Origin: an uncultured Clostridia bacterium | GTDB taxonomy: Bacteria; Bacillota; Clostridia; Christensenellales; CAG-314 | Reading direction: 5' to 3' | Length of the DNA stretch: 10,407 nucleotides | NCBI GenBank assembly: GCA_934294965.1 | Contig: CAKRAM010000084.1 | Location: 1-10,407 of the forward strand | Shown: positions 1 through 7,484 of the stretch, in pieces | Layout of the letters: the number at the start of each line of letters is the position of its first letter | Position numbering within the stretch: position 1 is the first letter of the stretch | Translations under genes and position numbers: made by a program | Notes under the pieces: model-generated | Told to the model about the DNA's origin: nothing | Seen by the model: the letters and a program-made list of their open reading frames with translations, nothing else | Database searches by the model: none

Positions 1-194
1 CCGCTCGGGTTCGCCATACCTCCAAAATCTACGTGACTACTGCCTACTACGGACAATCGCTACCATAAAAAGCCGAAATTTTCTTTGTTAAATGAGAAAT
101 ATCATCACCGCTCCGTATTTTGCGCAAGTCAACCGAACAAAATCAACTGCCGCTTTTGTTGCATGCCATTTTGCCGCCGCCGAGTTAAATTCGG
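1..194. other. Gene edge and spacer upstream of metG
   Basis: No gene can be called firmly here. On the + strand a frame open from the window edge (codons from base 3) stops with TAA at 66-68 and could be the last 21 codons of an upstream gene, ending in the residues YYGQSLP. A second + frame stays open to TAA at 88-90, so the choice of frame is not secure. On the - strand an ATG at 15-17 follows GGAGGT at 18-23 and would read MANPS out of the window, but only one base separates the Shine-Dalgarno core from the ATG, too close for normal initiation. Bases 91-194 show neither a terminator nor a supported reading frame. Confidence 0.25.
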
Positions 195-223
195 TTTACA
201 AAAGCAACAAAGGTTGTTATAAT
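195..223 (+). promoter_or_regulatory. metG promoter, SigA type
   Basis: The -35 box TTTACA (195-200) and the -10 box TATAAT (218-223) are separated by exactly 17 bases. Transcription would start near 230 and give a leader of about 77 bases before the metG ATG. The leader contains a short AGCGG/CCGCT hairpin (about 265-286) but no recognisable T-box or S-box, so metG seems to lack the long regulatory leader that many Firmicutes aminoacyl-tRNA synthetase genes carry. Confidence 0.75.
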
Positions 224-306
224 TTACTGATAGACTGCGACGTTTGCCGTCTAAATAAATATCGGAGCGGTTTCATTTGCCGCTTGCGAAAAACCGAGAG
301 GTCAAA

Positions 307-2238
307 ATGGACAAAAAAACTTACTACATCACAACCCCAATCTATTACAGCAGCGGAAATTTCCACATCGGACACTGCTACACGACCGTCAGTTGCGACG
401 CGATAGCGCGCTTCAAACGAATGGACGGATTTGACGTGTTTTACCTTACAGGTACGGACGAACACGGTCAAAAGGTGCAACAAAAAGCCGAAAAAGCCGG
501 TGTTACCCCCAAGCAATTTGTGGACAAACTTTACGAGCAAATCGTAAAACTTTGGAAAGTGCTGAATATTTCCTACGACAAGTTTATCCGCACCACCGAC
601 GACTATCACGAAAAGACCGTACAAAAAATATACGAAAAATTGCTGGCTTCCGGAGATATTTACAAATCCAGCTACGAAGGCTTGTATTGCACGCCCTGCG
701 AAAGTTTTTGGACGGAAAGCCAACTTGTGGACGGAAAATGTCCCGATTGCGGTAGAGAAGTTAAGCCGGAAAAGGAAGAAAGTTACTTTTTCCGCCTTTC
801 CAAATACCAAGACCGCCTGATCAAGTTCTACGAGGAAAATCCGGATTTTATTTCGCCAAAATCCCGTATGAACGAAATGATAAACAACTTTATCAAGCCC
901 GGACTGAAAGACTTGTGCGTATCCCGCACGACGTTCGACTGGGGCGTAAAATTGCCGTTTGATCCCAAACACGTTGCATATGTTTGGGTAGACGCGCTCT
1001 CCAACTACATCACCGCCTTGGGCTACTTGCAGGAAGACCACTCCAATTTCGATAAGTTTTGGCCTGCCGACCTGCACATGGTAGGCAAAGAAATAGTTCG
1101 CTTCCACACCATAATTTGGCCTGCGCTTTTGATGGCGCTAAATTTGCCCCTTCCCAAAAAGGTTTACGGACACGGTTGGCTGCTTATGGGCGACCAAAAA
1201 ATGGGCAAATCGCTCGGCAACGGCATAGATCCGTTTTTCCTTGCCGATCGCTACGGCGCGGACGCCGTGAGGTACTTTTTGCTGAGAGAAATCCCCTTCG
1301 GCAGCGACGGAAACTACTCCACCGAAGCGCTTATCGCTCGCACCAACAGCGACTTGGTAAACGACCTGGGCAACTTGGTCAGCCGCACCGCCGCAATGGT
1401 AGGTCAGTACTTCGGCGGAACTGTGCCTGCTCCGCAAGGATACAACCAATTGGACGAGGAACTTATCGCTCTTTGCACCTCCACGCCGGACAAGGTGAGA
1501 ACGGATATGGACAACCTTTCCGCGCCCGACGCCCTTGCCGACATATTCAAAATCGTTCAACGAGCCAACAAGTACATCGACGAAACGACGCCTTGGATAC
1601 TTAACAAACAGGGAGACAAAACCCGTTTGGCAACCGTTATGTACGTTTTGTGCGAATGTATCCGCTTTGCGGCAACCTTGCTTGCGCCGTTTATTCCCGA
1701 AACGGCAGATCGCATTTTTGCAAAATTCGGAACGAAAACGCCCAAAGACTTTGCGTCGCTTGCAACGTTCGGCGGAGTTTTGGACGGAAAACAAGTTGTA
1801 AAAGGCGAAAATTTGTTCAACCGCATCGATCCGGCAAAAGAACTTGCCGAACTTAAAGCCGCGGACGAACAAAAACAAGCCGCCGAACAAGCCAAACAAC
1901 AAACGGCTGCCGAAGAACAGATTGATATTGCCGACTTTGCAAAAGTTAAACTTTGCACCGCAAAGGTACTTTCCTGCGAAAAGGTTGCAAAATCGGACAA
2001 ATTGCTTGTGTTTAAGTTGGAAGTCGGAAACGAAATAAGGCAAGTTGTTAGCGGAATTGCGCAATACTACACGCCGGAATATATGATCGGCAAAACCGTT
2101 GTGCTGGTAAAAAATCTTAAACCGGCAAAAATCCGCGGAGTGGAAAGCAACGGTATGATTTTGTGCGCCGCAGATGGACACAGCGTCGTGTTCGTTTCTC
2201 CCGAAAAGGAAATCGGCTCGGGCAAGGAAGTTCGCTGA
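307..2238 (+). CDS. metG: Methionyl-tRNA synthetase
   Basis: Cytosolic class I synthetase that charges tRNA-Met with methionine using ATP. The product is 643 residues, normal for the long bacterial form. The HIGH ATP-binding motif is at residues 20-23, soon after the N-terminal strand YYITTPIYY. A zinc knuckle of the CxxC...CxxC kind uses Cys128, Cys131, Cys145 and Cys148. The second catalytic loop reads KMGKS at 298-302, a variant of KMSKS. A charged Ala/Glu/Lys/Gln-rich linker leads to a C-terminal EMAP-II/Trbp-like tRNA-binding domain from about residue 539. The start at ATG 307 is chosen because the HIGH region then sits at its usual distance and AGAGG lies just upstream; an extension to 277 is open but lacks support. 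The stop overlaps the tatD start (TGATG), indicating translational coupling. Confidence 0.97.
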   Translation: MDKKTYYITTPIYYSSGNFHIGHCYTTVSCDAIARFKRMDGFDVFYLTGTDEHGQKVQQKAEKAGVTPKQFVDKLYEQIVKLWKVLNISYDKFIRTTDDYHEKTVQKIYEKLLASGDIYKSSYEGLYCTPCESFWTESQLVDGKCPDCGREVKPEKEESYFFRLSKYQDRLIKFYEENPDFISPKSRMNEMINNFIKPGLKDLCVSRTTFDWGVKLPFDPKHVAYVWVDALSNYITALGYLQEDHSNFDKFWPADLHMVGKEIVRFHTIIWPALLMALNLPLPKKVYGHGWLLMGDQKMGKSLGNGIDPFFLADRYGADAVRYFLLREIPFGSDGNYSTEALIARTNSDLVNDLGNLVSRTAAMVGQYFGGTVPAPQGYNQLDEELIALCTSTPDKVRTDMDNLSAPDALADIFKIVQRANKYIDETTPWILNKQGDKTRLATVMYVLCECIRFAATLLAPFIPETADRIFAKFGTKTPKDFASLATFGGVLDGKQVVKGENLFNRIDPAKELAELKAADEQKQAAEQAKQQTAAEEQIDIADFAKVKLCTAKVLSCEKVAKSDKLLVFKLEVGNEIRQVVSGIAQYYTPEYMIGKTVVLVKNLKPAKIRGVESNGMILCAADGHSVVFVSPEKEIGSGKEVR

Positions 2239-3032
2239 TGATAGACAGCCATTTACACTTGGACGACCAAGCGTTTGACGGAAAAGTTGACGAAATCGTT
2301 TCTCGCTTTGACGAATTTGACGTAAAATTCGTGATAAACAACAGTTCGGACTACCCTACGATGTTAAGTTCGGTTGCCTTGGCGAACAAATATCCCAAGA
2401 TTTTTGCGACAATCGGCATGCATCCGCACACAAGCAAGGACTTTGACCAAAAATTCGCGGGCAAAATGTTTGAACTGGCAAACAATCCCAAAGTCGTTGC
2501 CGTTGGAGAAATAGGTTTGGACTACCACTACGACCTATCCGACCGCCAAATTCAGCGGGACGCGTTTGCCCGGCAGTTGGAAATTGCCGACAAACTGGGT
2601 TTGCCCGTAACTTTGCACGTGCGAGAAGCCTACGGCGATGCCGACGACATACTGACGGCGCAAAAAAAATACCTGAACCACGGCGTTTTGTGGCACTGCT
2701 ACAGCGGCAGCGAAGATTTTGCCAAACAAATGGTAAAACGCGGACACTACTTTGCTTTTGGCGGCGCAATCACCTTCAAAAGCGCAAAAAAGGAAAGCGT
2801 TATTGCGGCAATACCCACGGATCGCATTTTGTGCGAAACCGACAGTCCGTACATGGCTCCCGTTCCTTTTAGAGGCACGGTAAACACGCCCTTCAACATA
2901 CCGCTAATCGTGGAAAAAATCGCCTCGGTTTACGGAATTACGACCGAGCAAGCGGACGAAATCATTTTGAACAACTGCCTGACGTTGTTCCCGAAAATCG
3001 CCGAGTATTTGGCGGCGAACAACCTCGACTAA
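2238..3032 (+). CDS. tatD: TatD family metal-dependent hydrolase (DNase)
   Basis: TIM-barrel metallohydrolase of the amidohydrolase superfamily; characterised TatD proteins are Mg-dependent 3'-5' exonucleases or DNases. The product is 264 residues, typical for the family. Metal ligands are visible in order: HxH at His5 and His7, Glu91 in GEIGLDYH, His127 in LHVRE, His153 in HCYSG, and Asp202 in ETDSPY. The start at 2238 is fixed by the N-terminal MIDSHLHLD and by AAGGAAG at 2224-2230; a longer in-frame extension back to 2163 lies inside metG and looks artificial. It follows metG with a one-base overlap, an order also seen in Bacillus and many Clostridia. Whether the partnership with metG is functional or only a conserved gene order cannot be told from this sequence. 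Confidence 0.95.
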   Translation: MIDSHLHLDDQAFDGKVDEIVSRFDEFDVKFVINNSSDYPTMLSSVALANKYPKIFATIGMHPHTSKDFDQKFAGKMFELANNPKVVAVGEIGLDYHYDLSDRQIQRDAFARQLEIADKLGLPVTLHVREAYGDADDILTAQKKYLNHGVLWHCYSGSEDFAKQMVKRGHYFAFGGAITFKSAKKESVIAAIPTDRILCETDSPYMAPVPFRGTVNTPFNIPLIVEKIASVYGITTEQADEIILNNCLTLFPKIAEYLAANNLD

Positions 3033-3170
3033 AACAGCGTCGACTTTTGCGTAAATAAGACAAAAATTGCAATACCCTAGCTACGCATAGCCGTAATTCA
3101 AATACGAACGACTACGCGATAATGCGATTTGCATAATCATAAATACATTGAAATTAAAAACAACGACACT

Positions 3171-3764
3171 ATGAACAACTACGTTTACAATATAGGCAAA
3201 AAATTGTATATTAACCTTACCAACCGTTGCAGCAACAATTGCGACTTTTGCATACGCCACGGACGGGACGGAATGCAAGGCACCACGCTTTGGATAGAAG
3301 AAGAACCGACGGCGGAAGACATCATCGAGCAACTTCCGCAAAACTTGGACGACTTTGAAAGCGAAATCACTTTTTGCGGATTCGGCGAACCGACGTACAA
3401 CCTGGACACGCTGGACGAAGTGGCGAGTTACCTGCACTGCATAGACAAAACTACCCGCATAAACACCAACGGACAGGCAAATCTTATACACGGAAAGGAC
3501 GTTTCCGACGTAATTGCCGTAAGTTGCGACGTGATTAACGTTTCGCTGAACGAATGTACAGCCGCAAAATATCAGGCGCACTGCAAAAGCGTCTTTGGAG
3601 AAAAAGCCTTTGACGCGCTTTTGGAATTTGCCAAACTTTGCAAACAAAAAGGCGGCAACGTGGTGTTTTCGGTTGTGGACAGCATCGGCAAAGAGGATGT
3701 GGAAAAATGCCGCAAACTTGCCGATAGTATGCATATTCCGCTCCGCGTCCGCGTGAAAGAATAA
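3171..3764 (+). CDS. TatD-associated radical SAM protein
   Basis: A short radical S-adenosylmethionine enzyme of the group repeatedly found next to tatD; its substrate is not known to me. The product is 197 residues. The [4Fe-4S] cluster motif CxxxCxxC is Cys20, Cys24 and Cys27, right after the LYINLTNR strand that is characteristic of this group, and a GFGEPTYN stretch corresponds to the GGE/SAM-binding motif. The protein is about half a full TIM barrel in length, as usual for this family. ATG 3171 is chosen because it gives the expected N-terminus (MNNYVYNIGKKLYINLTNRC), although no good Shine-Dalgarno precedes it; a TTG at 3129 would add 14 residues. It lies 138 bases after tatD with no clear terminator or promoter between them, so read-through from metG-tatD is likely. 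Confidence 0.88.
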   Translation: MNNYVYNIGKKLYINLTNRCSNNCDFCIRHGRDGMQGTTLWIEEEPTAEDIIEQLPQNLDDFESEITFCGFGEPTYNLDTLDEVASYLHCIDKTTRINTNGQANLIHGKDVSDVIAVSCDVINVSLNECTAAKYQAHCKSVFGEKAFDALLEFAKLCKQKGGNVVFSVVDSIGKEDVEKCRKLADSMHIPLRVRVKE

Positions 3765-3790
3765 CGCGTGATTTTGCCGAGGAGAAATTT

Positions 3791-4204
3791 ATGAAAAAAT
3801 TCGCTTTCGTTGCGGCTCTAATCGTCATTTGCGCATGCGTTTTTACCGCTTGCGACAACGGAAAAACGCTAGACGACTTCGCTGCCCAGTATCCGGACAA
3901 AGAAAAAATTACGGATATGCATGCGGAGAACTTTTTTAAAAAACTAGGCGTTGAAATTGAAACTCATATAGACATAACGCCGACGGCGATGCTGTATATC
4001 GGAGAATTTGCCGAAACGGATATTGACAAAGCTTTTACGCAGGCCGACGTCGTAGTTGTAGAATTCAAATCTGCGATAAAAGCATTGGCAGCAAAAGGCG
4101 TTTTTGAAAGCTTGACTTCTACCATATCTCCGCCAGAAACAACAAGCACTTGCAACGTTTCGGTTGACGGAAGGTTTGTAGTTATAGTAAAAAACGCAAA
4201 GTGA
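3791..4204 (+). CDS. Small predicted lipoprotein, unknown function
   Basis: A 137-residue protein with a lipoprotein signal: positively charged start (MKK), a hydrophobic segment at about residues 4-18, and FTAC with the acylated Cys at 21, so it should be anchored on the outer face of the membrane. Phe at -3 is not the usual Leu. The mature part is mixed alpha/beta with a central run rich in Val (ADVVVVEF) and ends in FVVIVKNAK; I do not recognise a family. AGGAG lies nine bases before the ATG. The gene begins 26 bases after the radical SAM stop, so it is probably in the same transcript, which then ends at the hairpin at 4257-4295. Confidence 0.8.
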   Translation: MKKFAFVAALIVICACVFTACDNGKTLDDFAAQYPDKEKITDMHAENFFKKLGVEIETHIDITPTAMLYIGEFAETDIDKAFTQADVVVVEFKSAIKALAAKGVFESLTSTISPPETTSTCNVSVDGRFVVIVKNAK

Positions 4205-4256
4205 TTGCAATTATATTTGTTTAGCAGAAAAATTTTAACAGCTTTATATCACAAAA

Positions 4257-4295
4257 AACAGCGAGGTTCGCCGCATTTGGGCAAATCTCGCTGTT
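4257..4295. terminator. Bidirectional intrinsic terminator between convergent genes
   Basis: A 16-bp stem (4257-4272 with 4280-4295) has one C/A mismatch, one G-U pair and a 7-base loop. On the + strand it is followed by TGTTTGTT, and on the - strand by a run of six T. It lies between the convergent lipoprotein and P-loop genes and should serve both, more strongly on the - strand. Confidence 0.88.
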
Positions 4296-4312
4296 TGTTT
4301 GTTAAATTGAAA

Positions 4313-4723
4313 CTACTTTACGTATCTGGCGACAAACTCGGGAAGGTTGTCCGCAGCACAACTTGCCGTGATTACGAATTTTACACCGTATTCTTCCGAA
4401 AGGCTTCCGATGCCTTGATAAATTTCTTCCATTTCGGCAACGCTGCAATCGAACAAGCGAGATAGACCGTCGATATAGATTGTTTCGATGTCGAAGTTGC
4501 CTGCCAACATGCCTTTTACAAAAGCAATATATTCGCCTTGCGTTTTTATTCCGTAGTGAGAAGCGTCCACGAGGCGCACGCTTCTGTCCAAATCGTGCAT
4601 ACGCTTGTTGCTACGATCGATATATACCACGATACCTTTTGCAGACTTTCCGTTAGCGTTTGCCAATTCTACCAATTGCTTTGTTTTGCCCGAGCCTTTT
4701 TCGCCGCAAATAACTTGTATCAT
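4313..4723 (-). CDS. Small stand-alone P-loop ATPase, unknown role
   Basis: A 136-residue protein made of little more than one P-loop NTPase core. Walker A is GEKGSGKT at residues 7-14, directly after the first strand MIQVIC. A Walker B-like strand TIYID is at 81-85, and a later strand reads VKFVITASC, as in a sensor position. No membrane segment or DNA-binding domain is visible. Similar short clostridial proteins are, to my recollection, annotated only as hypothetical or loosely as ATP-binding/PilT-like; I assign no function. The start at 4723 is chosen because GGAGG lies eight bases upstream and Walker A then sits near the N-terminus as expected; nine extra codons up to 4750 would cover that ribosome binding site. 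It is monocistronic, with its own promoter and terminator. Confidence 0.82.
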   Translation of the reverse strand: MIQVICGEKGSGKTKQLVELANANGKSAKGIVVYIDRSNKRMHDLDRSVRLVDASHYGIKTQGEYIAFVKGMLAGNFDIETIYIDGLSRLFDCSVAEMEEIYQGIGSLSEEYGVKFVITASCAADNLPEFVARYVK

Positions 4724-4768
4724 TTTAGTGTCCTCCAAAATCATTGGCACTATTTATGCCTTGCCTAT

Positions 4769-4797
4769 ATCATATATCATTTTAAGGAAAATTTCAA
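4769..4797 (-). promoter_or_regulatory. Promoter of the P-loop ATPase gene
   Basis: On the - strand TTGAAA (4792-4797) and TATGAT (4769-4774) are separated by 17 bases. This places the transcription start near 4762, about 40 bases before the ATG at 4723. The surrounding DNA is AT-rich. Confidence 0.65.
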
Positions 4798-4836
4798 TAT
4801 ATTTTTCGAAAATTTGGCAAAACAAAATTTGCCTTA

Positions 4837-4872
4837 AATTGCAAGTGCAACTAGGACGCTTGCAATTCTTTT
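4837..4872 (+). terminator. Rightward terminator-like hairpin without an upstream gene
   Basis: A stem of 11 pairs (AATTGCAAGTG at 4837-4847 with CGCTTGCAATT at 4857-4867, one G-U) has a 9-base loop and is followed by CTTTTTG on the + strand. No rightward gene reads into it. On the - strand the hairpin is followed by TTTAAGG, a poor terminator tail. The rest of 4798-5029 holds no gene that I can support; a GTTACAAC direct repeat (5011-5018 and 5029-5036) lies at the end of the ABC ATPase gene. Confidence 0.35.
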
Positions 4873-5029
4873 TGCCTATGCGGCATTGCGGCATTTTGAA
4901 TAGTAGAGAGTATGTCCGATTTTATACGTAAACATCGGTTCATCGCTAACTATCTCAAAACTATTCCGTTAAGAAAAATCGTTGCACTTTTGCGGCAATA
5001 CTTTACCATGGTTACAACTGTCTTTTAAG

Positions 5030-5710
5030 TTACAACGCCATTTTGTTTTGAATGATCTTGCGAAGTTCCACAAAACGCTCGCTGTACAAATCTCTTTCGA
5101 CGCGCGGTTCGGACACAGAAAAAAGCAGTTCGGTTTTTGCAGGAGAGCCGCTCATAAGATAAACGTTATCCCCCAGCGCCAACGCGTCGTCGGCGTCGTG
5201 CGTTACCAAAAGCACGGTTTTTTGACTGTCCGAACGCAGCAAATCATCCAAAACAACGTATAGTGACGACTTGATCGCGTAGTCCAATCCGCCGAAAGGC
5301 TCGTCGAACAGCATCACGGTTCTTTCCGAAGCAAACGCCCGAGCCAAATCCACGCGGCGTTGTTCTCCGCCGGAAAGCGTGGTTGCTATGCGTTCGGCTT
5401 TATCGCCTATGTTTGCCAATTGCAAGTAGCGTTCTATTTTTTGCTTGTTGTTTCCGCGCGGCATAACCAAGTCGACGTTTTTCCACACCTTTACCGGAGC
5501 TAAATTGGGTTGTTGAAACACTATAGACGGCTTTTGGGAATCGCAAACGCCTTGGTATTCCACCAAATCGGCAACCACGTTGAGCAACGTGCTTTTGCCG
5601 CAACCCGACCTGCCGACGATGACGTTCACACCGCTGCCGAACTCCGCCGAAAATTTGTCCAGCACTACGTTTTTGCCGTATTTGACGGTTATGTCAGTTA
5701 GTTTTACCAT
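5030..5710 (-). CDS. ABC importer ATPase, nitrate/sulfonate/taurine type
   Basis: Cytoplasmic ATPase that powers the importer formed with the permease and lipoprotein encoded just upstream. The product is 226 residues, somewhat shorter than the roughly 250 usual in this class. Visible motifs: Walker A GRSGCGKST at 33-41, Q-loop at Gln66/Gln67, signature LSGGE at 112-116, Walker B VMLFDEP at 132-138, D-loop GGLD at 140-143 and switch His171 in VTHDADDA. All are intact, so it should hydrolyse ATP. The start at 5710 is chosen because GGAGAAAAAAC precedes it and the reading then begins MVKLTDITVKYG, a normal ABC N-terminus. It overlaps the end of the permease gene by 17 bases. No strong terminator follows within about 60 bases. 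Confidence 0.93.
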   Translation of the reverse strand: MVKLTDITVKYGKNVVLDKFSAEFGSGVNVIVGRSGCGKSTLLNVVADLVEYQGVCDSQKPSIVFQQPNLAPVKVWKNVDLVMPRGNNKQKIERYLQLANIGDKAERIATTLSGGEQRRVDLARAFASERTVMLFDEPFGGLDYAIKSSLYVVLDDLLRSDSQKTVLLVTHDADDALALGDNVYLMSGSPAKTELLFSVSEPRVERDLYSERFVELRKIIQNKMAL

Positions 5711-6449
5711 GTTTTTTCTCCAATGCACCAAACAAAACCTGCAACAAAATGCAAACGACAAGCATAAGCAGTGTAAGTGCCAGCAGACGCGCCGTTTCCA
5801 GCGATTGCTTTGCGGCATACATATCCTGTCCTATGCCTCTCTTGGGAAAAGCCAGCGCCTCTCCCGCAATGATGATTTTTATGCACAGCGGAACGTTGTC
5901 CCGGCAACAAGGCAACGCAACCGAGCCGATTTGCGGCATAATCACGTACCCCAGTTGCTTGCCCTTGTCCACATTGTAAACCTGACAAACCTGCGGCAAT
6001 CTGGAATCGGAAATCTCCCTCTCGAACGCGCTGAAAAGCACGGGGAAAACTATCAAAAACGCCACGAAACCCGGCACTAACTCGTCGGAGAACATCATAA
6101 CCGCAATCAAAATTACCGACATCGTAGGCACCGAACGAAAAGGAAGAACCACCACGTCAACGTACTTTTTGGCTTTAGGAAACAGCCCAGTGATTGCGGC
6201 AAGCGTCACGGCGACAACTGCCGACACGACAAACGCCGCCACCGAGCGCAACAACGTTGCCAAAAGCGACAAGTACGTTGCCTTTTGCCCGAGCATTTTT
6301 GCCGCTTCGATAAACACTTCGCCCGGCGTTGGATAAAGCAATGCATTATCTTTCGCCAAAGAAACACACAGCCAAACGCCGAATACTACGGCAACGACCG
6401 CAATCCAGCCCGCCGCCTGCAAGAGTATTTTTTTTGTTTTAGAATTCAT
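5694..6449 (-). CDS. ABC importer permease, nitrate/sulfonate/taurine type
   Basis: Integral membrane subunit of about 251 residues, the usual size for the NitT/TauT (SsuC/ThiX-like) permeases. Hydrophobic segments are visible near residues 8-33, 60-87, 105-145 and, close to the C-terminus, in the LALTLLMLVVCILLQVLFGAL region. The coupling loop between them (QLGYVIMPQIGSVALP, then IIIAGEALAFPKRGIGQ) keeps the general pattern of this class, but the EAA motif is degenerate. The start at ATG 6449 overlaps the lipoprotein gene by 11 bases; the ribosome binding site is weak, so coupling to the upstream gene is likely. A TTG at 6479 would add ten residues, but I see no reason to prefer it. Confidence 0.9.
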   Translation of the reverse strand: MNSKTKKILLQAAGWIAVVAVVFGVWLCVSLAKDNALLYPTPGEVFIEAAKMLGQKATYLSLLATLLRSVAAFVVSAVVAVTLAAITGLFPKAKKYVDVVVLPFRSVPTMSVILIAVMMFSDELVPGFVAFLIVFPVLFSAFEREISDSRLPQVCQVYNVDKGKQLGYVIMPQIGSVALPCCRDNVPLCIKIIIAGEALAFPKRGIGQDMYAAKQSLETARLLALTLLMLVVCILLQVLFGALEKKHGKTN

Positions 6450-7419
6450 AATAGATTTCGTCTTTAAGCATGTTTGCAAAAGCCGCGCCGAACTCGCCCA
6501 AATAGGTGGAAATGACCTGTTTTTGAGTGTTTGCCTTAACTACGCGCAAATTGCAACGAGCAATTATGTCCGCCGTGTAGTTTGCCTGAATGCTGCTGCC
6601 CGCGCCCACCAAAATATCCTTTAAGCGCGCCACGTTTTCCTGCAAAAACTGTTCGTTTGCCGTCAAGGTTTGGTACAAAGCCGACACAAAATCTTTGTCG
6701 GCAAGCAATTCCTTTTTGACAACTACGCTTGCTTGCGGATAACCGACGCTGTCCGATTCGGTTGCGGTCTTCCAAAGTTGTTGAAGGTCAAACGCTCTAT
6801 AAAGCGTTTTGCCCTGCGTTGCGGCTTTGTTGATGAAGTTTGTTGCGGCAGGCTCGCCGAGCAAAGCAAAATCGCCCTGTCCCGCAAGCAACAATTGACC
6901 GACTTCCGAGCCGTCCGCGTAGTAGGAAATGTCTACCGCGCCTTCGCCTTCCAACGCTACGCCGGCCTTACCTAGCAATGCCTTAAAAAGGTACTCGCCC
7001 GTGTTGGCTTTGCCTATGGACAGCACTTTTTTGCCGGCGAGTTGGCTTAGCGACGTTACGTTTTCGTAGCCGATAACATACATAAGTCCGTACACGTTTA
7101 CGGTGAACAATTGATATTTTCCGCCTGTGGAGCAAATTTTGACCGCGGCGTTTGTGGGAACAACAGCCACGTCGGCTTCTTCCTTGCCGAGTTTTTCGAT
7201 AACTCTTTCGCCGGAAGCAATCGTAACCGTCGCTTTGTGTTCGCCTATTTTTCCGCTGTCGATTATGTTTGCAACCGCCATTGCGGGCGCTCCGTCGGGA
7301 ACGAATACCGATACGTCAAACGGCGTAGTGTCGTCGTCGGGAGTTTTGGGCGCGCATGCAACCATAAGCGTTGCGCAAACCGCAAAAACCAATATAATAG
7401 CAAGTAGTTGTTTTTTCAT
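6439..7419 (-). CDS. ABC importer substrate-binding lipoprotein
   Basis: A 326-residue solute-binding protein. The signal peptide is MKKQLLAIILVFAVCATLMV followed by AC, with the acylated Cys at 22 (Met at -3 is unusual), so it is anchored outside the membrane. The mature part has the layout of the NMT1/THI5-like and SsuA-like group: an N-terminal lobe starting DVSVFVPDGAPAMAVAN, a strand with ADVAVVPTNAA, a GYENVTSLSQLAGKKV turn and a second lobe with GDFALLGEPAA. This group includes sulfonate, taurine, nitrate, riboflavin and thiamine-precursor binders, so the substrate cannot be assigned. AAGGAGA lies eight bases before the ATG. The gene follows the TM1266-like gene by 65 bases and appears to lack its own promoter. 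Confidence 0.9.
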   Translation of the reverse strand: MKKQLLAIILVFAVCATLMVACAPKTPDDDTTPFDVSVFVPDGAPAMAVANIIDSGKIGEHKATVTIASGERVIEKLGKEEADVAVVPTNAAVKICSTGGKYQLFTVNVYGLMYVIGYENVTSLSQLAGKKVLSIGKANTGEYLFKALLGKAGVALEGEGAVDISYYADGSEVGQLLLAGQGDFALLGEPAATNFINKAATQGKTLYRAFDLQQLWKTATESDSVGYPQASVVVKKELLADKDFVSALYQTLTANEQFLQENVARLKDILVGAGSSIQANYTADIIARCNLRVVKANTQKQVISTYLGEFGAAFANMLKDEIYYEF

Positions 7420-7451
7420 AATTAGTATCTCCTTATTTTAAGTAATTTTGA

Positions 7452-7472
7452 CAAACGAAGCATTTTCGTTTG
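7452..7472 (-). repeat. Intercistronic hairpin between the TM1266-like and SBP genes
   Basis: A perfect 8-bp stem (CAAACGAA / TTCGTTTG) with a 5-base loop lies in the 65-base gap. The bases following it on the - strand (TCAAAATTACTT) are not a proper U-tract, so it is more likely an RNA-processing or stability element than a full terminator. It could set the ratio of regulator to transporter mRNA. Confidence 0.45.
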
Positions 7473-7484
7473 CAGTAGGCAATT

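Noticed and set aside
217..1107. 296-residue antisense frame within metG
   Set aside because: metG has every catalytic motif on the + strand; the antisense frame results from codon bias and shows no ribosome binding site or family motif.
1138..2181. 347-residue antisense frame in the 3' half of metG
   Set aside because: The composition (Phe, Cys, Arg and Val-rich, no domain) is typical of a shadow of a Lys/Glu/Ala-rich coding strand.
3110..3120. GACTACGCGAT shared with the palindromic insert at 9385-9395
   Set aside because: 11-mer matches are expected by chance in a window of this length.
3081..3734. 217-residue antisense frame over the radical SAM gene
   Set aside because: The + strand carries the CxxxCxxC motif and family landmarks; the antisense product has none.
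4988..5001. TTTTGCGGCAATAC also found at 8940-8953
   Set aside because: A single shared 14-mer in 10 kb of biased sequence is not strong evidence of a repeat family, and the contexts differ.
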